IMG/VR virus record: IMGVR_UViG_3300027733_000075
Span: 1 to 48,387 of that record
Reading direction: 5' to 3' (one strand)
Length of the DNA: 48,387 nucleotides
From: a virus
The position numbers were made by a program, and so were the translations under genes. Of this stretch, positions 31,801 through 38,716 are shown one piece after another; position 1 is the stretch's first letter, and every line of letters begins with the position of its first letter. The notes below the pieces were generated by a model, which searched no databases, was not told the DNA's origin, and was given only the letters and a program-made list of their open reading frames with translations.

Positions 31801-34174
31801 CCCATATTCTCAGAAGTTAACTAACAAATATGGTATTGGTAAAATATTAGGACATGCAAATGAAAATGATGTTGTTTTCACTGCATCAACTAGGATGAAT
31901 ATTCCTATTCAAAAATTACCTACAGGTTCATATACGTCAGTACAGCAACATGACAATCAAGATAATATATATCATCCATCATATGTGTACACTCCAGGCT
32001 TTGCAGGTTCAGCAACACCAGGGTTGCAATTTTCATCATATACCACAAGTAATGTTGGATATTATGGGGCTTTAGATGCAAAAACGCCATACAGAAAAGT
32101 TACAACTAAAAATTACGGTACATTTTATTCTAACAATTATGTTAATACAATACCAATTGGTTCTTCATATGGAGTTGTAAGTAAAAATAATAATCTTTAT
32201 AATACTAATTATTCTCACATGCCAGGACCAACCATTGGTTTTTATAATCCAGCAATTTCCGATAGTTCATATGATTTATCTGAAGATTTATCAGGTGCGG
32301 CAATACTTGACTATGATGTATTAAACTGGTACCATAAGTGTAAAAAATCGTTCTTTTCTTTTAATTGTAATATATGTGATTATTATTATGTTGAAGGTCC
32401 ACCAAACGGTCTTTATTTTAGTCCTATATTGTATCCAACACTAACAGGCACAAGTGCGTTGAACATTACCAATCCAACTAAGAATGTTATGAGAACCGAT
32501 AGATTACCTTCATCAGATTATATTGATAATGGTGGAGACCTTAATGGTAGTGTTAGTTTATTACAACAAAATTTAGGGTTTGCGATGTATTTAATCACTG
32601 AAAATGGTTTTAGTGCTACATCACCAGGAAATAGTACTGGTGGTTCACAGGTAACACCAAATATTGAGGGACAATTAGCGGCTCAAAATGTGTTAAGAAC
32701 GATGAACACTTGTGAAAACATGGTTGGTTTAACTTGTTATAGTGGTAATGGTACTAATTTTGGAGTTTCATCAGGTTGTCAATCTGAAGATACTGTTGAA
32801 AATGGTTGTTATGTTATGATGAATAGACCACTAACTGATTTAAAACAAGATTTGAATACATTCGCTGAATGGGGATATAGATTTAGATTTTATTATGGTT
32901 TATGTAGAGGAGTACTATCACAATCATTTACAAACAATTGGGTTAATGGTTCATTATATACATTCCCAATACAAGTTGATACTTATTTTGATTCCCAAAA
33001 TAAACCATTACCTCCAGAGTTTGCGAAAGAGTTAATATATTTTGATGAAAAAACAAATAATTTCTATTATAGAAGCTCACCTTATTATTCGGGTTCAACG
33101 TCTCAGAGGTTTATTGGAAGACCTGTTTCAGGATTGGAAGACCCTGTAAACAGTAGAAACCTATTGTTCCCAACAACAATTGTTAATTTAGGTATTAAAG
33201 ATGATTTCTATCAAGAAATAATTTTTGACCCATCTGCTAAGGGGTATATTATGAAAAGCTTGGCACCGACAAGTTATTCAGATACATCTGATTTGGTTAA
33301 TTTATTTGTTATTTCAAGAATCACGGATGAAGGATTTTTAAAAAAGATTATATCAGGACTTAATAATAGTTTAAATCAATTATTTAGTAGACCAAAATTA
33401 AGAATTGATGGCGATTTAGCTCAAAGTATGTCAATAAATTCTGAGTATGGGGTAATACCATTTTCACCTGAGTTTTATAGTGTGTACGGTACTTCAGATG
33501 ACCCTGTGGTTATTTTAGGTGGATTAGATAATCCTACTATGGGTATTTTCTTCTCTTCAACAACAGTTGATTTACAGAATAAAGATTATTTAAGTCCTGG
33601 TGTTATTGATTTTAGACCATCCAACAATGCAAATGCGATAACATACCCTTATGGTATTAAATCACAATATGTTCCATTCTACCAATGGCAATTAAAACAA
33701 CCTGGAATCCAAAGTATTTTTGGTTCACAAGATAATAATTGGAAGACAAATCAGTCGGCGGATATTAATAATACAGGTATTTTCGGATACTACTATCAAT
33801 CTTTAGATAGGAGAAACATTAATAGTCCAACTTATTTCATTGGTTCAAATACTCAAGTAAGTGACATATATGAAAGAGGTTATATATACAACGTAGGTCC
33901 TTGTTATGAGGGTACTACAAATGGTAACTATTCGTATTATGATTGTGAACATGTATTACGCACAGGTAATAATGTTGGAACTACGGTATTCTATACCAGT
34001 ATTGGATTTGGTGTTACACCATCAGGTAATCCACCTGTGATGAGATATTCATATTATGCTGGTACTTATCCTGAAAAGTTTTTAGTTAGTGCTCCTAATC
34101 ATTTCTATTTTGGATTAATTAAAGGGGAAACTGCTTTAGATAAATTTAAAACAAAATACTCAGTAGATGAATAA
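28832..34174 (+). CDS. Giant baseplate/virion protein with a hydrophobic multi-helix segment
   Basis: A 1780-aa protein following gp6, the position of gp7 in T4 (1032 aa), though similarity to gp7 is not visible by eye. The N-terminus has a carboxypeptidase-regulatory-like beta-sandwich (about 45-165: YGVLVGRVTANNGFGLPNAR, then TNDSGDYMILGVPLGYQTV). Residues about 491-590 are strongly hydrophobic and could form three to four membrane helices (LYFIFSIIFTVIQIIGVPLL, AVPILIYLIYLAF, ALGLIFSFAVKGALWLAAAI). A Cys cluster follows (YPDCQACECTSE, about 598-608), and a second lies near 1170 (CKKSFFSFNCNICDYYY). The rest is beta-rich and ends with LIKGETALDKFKTKYSVDE. No signal peptide is seen. A membrane-like block is unusual in a baseplate protein and might insert into the host envelope at ejection. 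Its stop overlaps the next gene by 8 bases. Virion role inferred from position. Confidence 0.62.
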   Translation: MGQSYRIRTELGVNKTINVQLDQEFEELEILSLKLQQSDVYTRSCADYGVLVGRVTANNGFGLPNARVSIFIPIESVDESNPLISSIYPYKSPTDKNEDGYRYNLLPYEQSYSTHAATGTLPTRLDALTGNTAIEIYDKYYRLTAKTNDSGDYMILGVPLGYQTVVMDVDLSDIGEFSLTPQDLIRMGLATEGQVAGNRFRTSNNLNSLPQLVNLVKNLEISPLWGEQQVCDIAINRLDFDLRDEANIDIQPTSVFMGSIYSTPDSFRVRRNARPPDDMGNLCNLSTGPGQILAIRQTIYQDTTGKPVLEQYQLEQSGNIIDGNGVWLTELPMNLDYYITNEFGEKVLSNDPTVGIPTKAKYRFKIKWAQPPSITEQTRRAYYLVPNVREYGWSNTLSDPNYDSTSSPNGIKLAGSYYFGLDWTGYTNTQAAINCDDTFYQFEYNRVYTVSGLIDEFKNGGRGRFIGIKEIDSQDCESTVNKFPVNEGFRNFDLLYFIFSIIFTVIQIIGVPLLIVFEFLAWLWNNFAVPILIYLIYLAFRESAQNFIAAATSWPALGLIFSFAVKGALWLAAAIYMLTNFTELVKYRFGRVKLPMLTYPDCQACECTSETTGPGGNGPDDIVPSAGALSQLSNSGLYYDNLLTYEEDTTSTPTTDPDYDTINQVSVLIKSQALAGYSANASNPRKFKVPVSQIGTYPSNDKQFAFSNTLPPGERINVYNTRKKYFDGVNRIKVTFASNQNTAHHFDNTLTMLTGFDFEPGTLLSFVSPTNTTDKNYRWSGQTGGGTIQNSINGKIKVSAFTASVNYADPNNPSQNTNLVTTYLIPTGETTCVDSITLNITNSGTVTYNTCSTVKVTLTATTLGPFSIVNNDCINISTLAGTASYDITGSGDTCQRYAYPSDIEYFQVLTAITITKTVVAGVTQYSIPNLGSGTSIWSTLNSLNQISVFYEATCDGDKFGWKYNYTNQLQTSTYADFSDQKILILQRGVDPYSQKLTNKYGIGKILGHANENDVVFTASTRMNIPIQKLPTGSYTSVQQHDNQDNIYHPSYVYTPGFAGSATPGLQFSSYTTSNVGYYGALDAKTPYRKVTTKNYGTFYSNNYVNTIPIGSSYGVVSKNNNLYNTNYSHMPGPTIGFYNPAISDSSYDLSEDLSGAAILDYDVLNWYHKCKKSFFSFNCNICDYYYVEGPPNGLYFSPILYPTLTGTSALNITNPTKNVMRTDRLPSSDYIDNGGDLNGSVSLLQQNLGFAMYLITENGFSATSPGNSTGGSQVTPNIEGQLAAQNVLRTMNTCENMVGLTCYSGNGTNFGVSSGCQSEDTVENGCYVMMNRPLTDLKQDLNTFAEWGYRFRFYYGLCRGVLSQSFTNNWVNGSLYTFPIQVDTYFDSQNKPLPPEFAKELIYFDEKTNNFYYRSSPYYSGSTSQRFIGRPVSGLEDPVNSRNLLFPTTIVNLGIKDDFYQEIIFDPSAKGYIMKSLAPTSYSDTSDLVNLFVISRITDEGFLKKIISGLNNSLNQLFSRPKLRIDGDLAQSMSINSEYGVIPFSPEFYSVYGTSDDPVVILGGLDNPTMGIFFSSTTVDLQNKDYLSPGVIDFRPSNNANAITYPYGIKSQYVPFYQWQLKQPGIQSIFGSQDNNWKTNQSADINNTGIFGYYYQSLDRRNINSPTYFIGSNTQVSDIYERGYIYNVGPCYEGTTNGNYSYYDCEHVLRTGNNVGTTVFYTSIGFGVTPSGNPPVMRYSYYAGTYPEKFLVSAPNHFYFGLIKGETALDKFKTKYSVDE

Positions 34175-35867
34175 GTTTACAATAATACCAAGTAGTCAGG
34201 AGTATAAATCGGCACCTGCTGTTGACCAAGAAATTAATATCTCTTTAGAACAACAAAGTCAACAAATGGTTGAATATGATAGAAGTCAAAGTATTAGTTT
34301 GGCTCAAGTATTTGATGACGAAAGACAAGCTAGTACTGTTTTTAGACCAACATTTAAAATTAATTATTTATATGGTAATACCTATTCAGGTACAACTCAA
34401 TATGTTCCATTTAAAAACAATTTATTTTATGTGAATCCTGAACAGTCAAGTGTTAGTAATATTTGGAAAGGATTCCCTCAATACTATGAGTTTGATTTTT
34501 ATAGACCATATATTGATGACCAACATGTTGAATATAGAGCTAAGAGTGCTTATACCTACAATTGGACTTACTACGTTAGTTACGCCTCTGAAAACAATTA
34601 TACAAAACAATTATCATATGTTTTAAATAATACAAGTTATGTGTGGACGGCTTCAACTGGTATTGCGTTCTCAATTAAAAATTCAACAGAAAATGGTAAT
34701 AATGTTATTGGATTCCAATGTATTGCACCACATGGGTTAACTGTTGGCGAGTATGTTGAACTATCTTTCAAATATAACGGAAACAATTTATTCCAAGTTT
34801 ATTCACTGGGTAACGGATTATTTGATAGTGAAAAATATATTTTTAATTTATATAATGTTGGGTACACAGGAACTACGTTTGCCAATAATGTTACTGGTAC
34901 ATTTAAAAGAGTTATTAATCCTGACAATTTATTAGAGACAACATCAAAATATTATATTAGAGAACATAAAATTCTTACTAATGTTGATGATTGTATCATG
35001 GTTAAAAACGGTTTTGAAAAAAATGTATTTAATGAAGAAAGAAAATTTGAATACAGTTCAATAACCCCAAACTATATCTCAAGAGTTTCGCAAAAAACAA
35101 GTAGTAACTCTTATAACGTTACAGTTAATTATGATTTAGATTTAAATAATATTTTAGATAATCAAAAACGACCTGTAAGTGAATTATTTTTAACGGTAAT
35201 CAATAGAGGTTTTACGGGATATTTTAATCAACCAAATAATGGTATAGGTTTAAAACAAGGTTGGGGGTTTAATCTAACCAAACTTTCAAATTTTTGGTGG
35301 GATTTAACAAATCCGTTATCAGATACTAGTATACCGACATACAATTACACTTTAACTGATGTTAGTGGTAATACTAAAACTTTCTACTATAACCAAGATT
35401 TAAAATCTGGAGATTTAATTGACGGGGATTTTTGTGAGTGGAATGACTATGAACAGGTGGAAAGAGTAATCTCACCGTATTTTCAAAAGTTGAATTATAA
35501 TCAAGATATCTTCCAAACAACTGACGTTTATTCAACTAACACACCTGGTTTTTATTATGAACCACATCACTCAATGACAATTAGAGTATTCTCTGATTAT
35601 ATTGAAACGGGTGATGTCGGATTTGTTGACCAAGTTCCAAGTTATTCATTTTATTCAACATCTGACCAACAATTTAGATGGAGAGATATATATTCATATG
35701 GGTTTAAAGATAATCTTGGTAGAGGGGTTGATTATCCATTTTTAAACAGTGCCCAATATCCTTTCAAGGAAGTTATTTTTAGATTAATACCTGAAGGACT
35801 AAACTATAACTCTGATTTACTTGGAGTGGATTACCCTGTTAAACCATTGATTGATGAGTGTGAATAA
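34167..35867 (+). CDS. Baseplate/virion structural protein
   Basis: A 566-aa protein with many Tyr, Asn, Phe and Ser residues in beta-strand patterns (QYVPFKNNLFYVNPEQSS, HGLTVGEYVELSFKYNG, PSYSFYSTSDQQFRWRDIYS). It has no signal peptide or membrane segment. It overlaps the preceding and following genes by 8 and 14 bases, so it belongs to a translationally coupled wedge/fibre block. In T4 the gene after gp7 is gp8 (334 aa), a wedge protein, and this could be its functional counterpart, but sequence alone does not show it. The HGLTVGEYV segment resembles small Ig-like or beta-tail domains found in tail proteins. Confidence 0.6.
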   Translation: MNKFTIIPSSQEYKSAPAVDQEINISLEQQSQQMVEYDRSQSISLAQVFDDERQASTVFRPTFKINYLYGNTYSGTTQYVPFKNNLFYVNPEQSSVSNIWKGFPQYYEFDFYRPYIDDQHVEYRAKSAYTYNWTYYVSYASENNYTKQLSYVLNNTSYVWTASTGIAFSIKNSTENGNNVIGFQCIAPHGLTVGEYVELSFKYNGNNLFQVYSLGNGLFDSEKYIFNLYNVGYTGTTFANNVTGTFKRVINPDNLLETTSKYYIREHKILTNVDDCIMVKNGFEKNVFNEERKFEYSSITPNYISRVSQKTSSNSYNVTVNYDLDLNNILDNQKRPVSELFLTVINRGFTGYFNQPNNGIGLKQGWGFNLTKLSNFWWDLTNPLSDTSIPTYNYTLTDVSGNTKTFYYNQDLKSGDLIDGDFCEWNDYEQVERVISPYFQKLNYNQDIFQTTDVYSTNTPGFYYEPHHSMTIRVFSDYIETGDVGFVDQVPSYSFYSTSDQQFRWRDIYSYGFKDNLGRGVDYPFLNSAQYPFKEVIFRLIPEGLNYNSDLLGVDYPVKPLIDECE

Positions 35868-36675
35868 ACTAACTATAAGAAAAGACGGATTTGTAGACAA
35901 ACAACTTACAATCCCTGTCCAATTTACTTGGGATTACTTAGGGTTAGACCAAAGTATTGACGAGTATGAGAGTGAAATGATTACTCAAGTAATTGGTGTT
36001 GGTAGGGACTTTGAAGTTACTAGGTTTTCACATGCACCTCAAACAGGGGCAACTCAAGCGACCGACATTCAATATGAATTTAATTTTTATTCAGGAGGTT
36101 CTTTAAATGATGTTGCAAATTGGAAATCTAACTATCAGATGGAAGGTTTTACCACACAAGAGATTTATTATTACACAAACAATTTTACAAATTCGTTCTT
36201 TAAATTGGATTTGTATGATAATGTTGATGAAAAAAGACAGAAAAACTATATAACAATTATTATTCCAACACAACAAGGTTTAAAAATGGATGCAATCATG
36301 CAGACAACACCTGTGACTATTAAGAAACCATATTTTATTTTAGATTATGTTGGGGATAAAGAAGGATTTTTTCTTTATTGGTTAAAGAAAAGAAATTTTT
36401 TAGACATTAGTACTTTTTTTATGACCGCCAAATTTTATGACGCAAAGACTGGTCGTTTTACTAAGATGATGAATATGCCACAGTCATCTATTTCAGGTAA
36501 CAAATATAGTTTTGATTCAACACAATTCTTTTATTATAGAGTTCAATTGGATTATGAAAAACACAATTATCAAGTTTTTAATATGAATCAAAATCAACAT
36601 ATTTATGATTCATTTGACCAAAGAGCGGGGGCGATAGTACCCATAAAATGGTATGAATATGTTAACCCACAATAA
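35854..36675 (+). CDS. Baseplate/virion structural protein
   Basis: A 273-aa protein I do not recognise. It begins MSVNKLTIRKDGFVDKQLTI and is rich in aromatic residues and short strands (VTIKKPYFILDYVGDKEGFF, YRVQLDYEKHNYQVF). The ATG at 35854 is chosen; the TTG codon just before it is a less likely start. It overlaps the previous gene by 14 bases and its stop shares a base with the next ATG (TAATG), so it is made together with its neighbours. The two-domain shape, with an N-terminal sandwich and a C-terminal part ending PIKWYEYVNPQ, suits a wedge or fibre-attachment protein. Confidence 0.58.
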   Translation: MSVNKLTIRKDGFVDKQLTIPVQFTWDYLGLDQSIDEYESEMITQVIGVGRDFEVTRFSHAPQTGATQATDIQYEFNFYSGGSLNDVANWKSNYQMEGFTTQEIYYYTNNFTNSFFKLDLYDNVDEKRQKNYITIIIPTQQGLKMDAIMQTTPVTIKKPYFILDYVGDKEGFFLYWLKKRNFLDISTFFMTAKFYDAKTGRFTKMMNMPQSSISGNKYSFDSTQFFYYRVQLDYEKHNYQVFNMNQNQHIYDSFDQRAGAIVPIKWYEYVNPQ

Positions 36676-37784
36676 TGGAAGATTTTTATAATATAATAAT
36701 TTCCCCCGAAACAATTAAGGGTGATTTGTTTACTGTTAATATGAAGGGTCAAAATGTTGGACCATCATATACTGGTGAAACGACAGGGGTTTACTCTGGT
36801 ATGACCCAAGTGCTGACCGCAGGTCCTAATGGTAGTTCACTATTGTCAGGACTAACCATACCAATTTTAATTAGACAAACCGCAGTTGATGTAGGATACT
36901 TTAGTCCTTTTGATGGGGCGGTTTTACAGAAAGATGTTGTTGCTAATTTTATATTTTCATCAACAACTTCAAATCCTTATGTATATAACATTTATAATAC
37001 ATCAAGTGAATTTCAAAAATTTCTTGATTTATCTGCCTATAAAGTAGATTGGGGGGATGGTTCACCAAAACAAACCATTACAACATATGCACCAAACTCA
37101 TTAAACCATACTTACCCAACTGCAAATAAAAAATATACTATAACATTAGAACAAACAAATCCATGGGGAATTACAAGAGTTTCTAAAGTTATTACGACAC
37201 CATATAGTGATGTTGTGATTAACAATCCAAATGGAGAGGCATTTTTTATTCCTGCAGGTGGTAATTGGTTAGAAACTCCTATTAGTTATAACTACATATT
37301 TTCGGGGGATGCGGTTAATGAGGTGTCGGCCCAAACTTCAAACAATTTCACAACGGTACCATTTACAGTATCAGGGTTAACTAAATCAAGAATTACTGAA
37401 CTTGCGTTATATGGTACACCAAAATATCAAGTTGGTGTTCCTGTAATTAAGAATGGTCAGATATGGGGCGCGATAACAAACACAGCAACAACCTATACTG
37501 CCTATACAATTAATTTAGTTGATTACTATGATTATATTGACGGAACAACAATATTTTTTGGACAATCATCAGGATTTACTGAAAATAACTTAAGTCAAAG
37601 ACCTATTACTAAAGAAGAGGTTTTAATTAATGTTGTTGACCAACCACAAATTCAAACTAATGTTTTTGTGGAGAGAGGAAAAAATTCTGCATACGAAAGA
37701 GTTCAAAGATTAGGTGAGGTTGATAATCTTGGGGACATGATTAATTACGGATATGGATTTTTTAATGTTGAAAAAAAGAACTAA
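36675..37784 (+). CDS. Structural protein with a PKD-like domain
   Basis: A 369-aa protein. Residues about 122-175 have the PKD immunoglobulin-like pattern: VDWGDGSPKQTITTYA, then LNHTYPTANKKYTITL. PKD domains are common in Bacteroidota surface and secreted proteins. The C-terminal segment VFVERGKNSAYERVQRLGEV, then LGDMINYGYGFFNV, is polar and probably a fixed contact site in the baseplate. It starts on the last base of the previous stop and is the last gene of its coupled block; a new candidate promoter follows. Likely an outer baseplate or fibre-attachment protein. Confidence 0.62.
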   Translation: MEDFYNIIISPETIKGDLFTVNMKGQNVGPSYTGETTGVYSGMTQVLTAGPNGSSLLSGLTIPILIRQTAVDVGYFSPFDGAVLQKDVVANFIFSSTTSNPYVYNIYNTSSEFQKFLDLSAYKVDWGDGSPKQTITTYAPNSLNHTYPTANKKYTITLEQTNPWGITRVSKVITTPYSDVVINNPNGEAFFIPAGGNWLETPISYNYIFSGDAVNEVSAQTSNNFTTVPFTVSGLTKSRITELALYGTPKYQVGVPVIKNGQIWGAITNTATTYTAYTINLVDYYDYIDGTTIFFGQSSGFTENNLSQRPITKEEVLINVVDQPQIQTNVFVERGKNSAYERVQRLGEVDNLGDMINYGYGFFNVEKKN

Positions 37785-37785
37785 A

Positions 37786-37795
37786 CTATTTATAA
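37786..37795 (+). promoter_or_regulatory. Candidate late promoter box before the 302-aa gene
   Basis: CTATTTATAA with the TATTTAT core starting 21 bases before the ATG. The whole gap is only 23 bases, so a transcript starting here would have a leader of about ten bases or fewer. Confidence 0.42.
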
Positions 37796-37807
37796 GATAA
37801 AGAAACT

Positions 37808-38716
37808 ATGGCAATCGGTTCATACGGCACAATACGACCAAGTGATGTTTCACCTGAGGACGTACAAATAATAATGAATTACACACCTTCAAGGGATGTA
37901 ACGGACAATTTTGTCTTAACACAACTTGATGCTCAAACAGTACTTAAACCATATTTTAATAATACTCAGACAGGCGGAAATGCTGGTGTTGAGGTTTTAG
38001 GTGGTTTATATAACTTAACATTACCTGCAGAACAATTTAATGCTCTTGGGATTTATACATTATATTTAAGACCCGCACAAATTAGAACTGTAATTACAGA
38101 TTGTGGTGTTTTAAGCGCATTACCTAACGTAAAAGGAATTGTTATTGATATTACAAATGTACCAACTCAATATCAAAACAAATTCGTTCCTCAAGGACTT
38201 GTAGGATTTAGAATTGAGTATTTAAATGCCGACGGTTCTAAAATACCTAACTTTTTTAGAGTGGTTACGTCATCTTTCTTTTGCGAGCCAGTTGTAACTA
38301 ATGAGGTTAATACAACTCAAAAATCAATAAGATATAGATATGTTGATGGAGATTCTAATTTAATATTTTTAACTCTTTCACCTTCATCTTCACCAACTAA
38401 TAAGCCAAACGCAACACCTTATATTGGGCAACCAAATCAAAATATTATTATTTCAAACACATTTTTTAATCCAATTACATTGGAGATTGAAATGGTAGAA
38501 TACGATGTATCGTCTCTTGCTATTGCACTTTACGGTAATCAAACCAAATCTATTGATGATGGTATCTACACAATTTACGATTCTCAAAATAACATATACA
38601 GACAATACAACTTATATGAAATTAGAGACCAATTTAACGCGTTGCTTTATGAGGTTAGACAAAGTAGAGGAAATAATATTGATTTCAGTAAAAACTTCAC
38701 AAATATAACTAGTTAA
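37808..38716 (+). CDS. Baseplate/virion structural protein
   Basis: A 302-aa protein I do not recognise. It begins MAIGSYGTIRPSDVSPEDVQ and has beta-rich sequence, for example LYNLTLPAEQFNALGIYTLY and VVTSSFFCEPVVTNEVNT. Its C-terminal part is a charged amphipathic segment (YNLYEIRDQFNALLYEVRQS). Its stop overlaps the ATG of the 992-aa gene (TAATG), so the two are translated together. Its place before a tail-protein-I-like gene suggests a wedge or fibre-attachment role. Confidence 0.6.
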   Translation: MAIGSYGTIRPSDVSPEDVQIIMNYTPSRDVTDNFVLTQLDAQTVLKPYFNNTQTGGNAGVEVLGGLYNLTLPAEQFNALGIYTLYLRPAQIRTVITDCGVLSALPNVKGIVIDITNVPTQYQNKFVPQGLVGFRIEYLNADGSKIPNFFRVVTSSFFCEPVVTNEVNTTQKSIRYRYVDGDSNLIFLTLSPSSSPTNKPNATPYIGQPNQNIIISNTFFNPITLEIEMVEYDVSSLAIALYGNQTKSIDDGIYTIYDSQNNIYRQYNLYEIRDQFNALLYEVRQSRGNNIDFSKNFTNITS

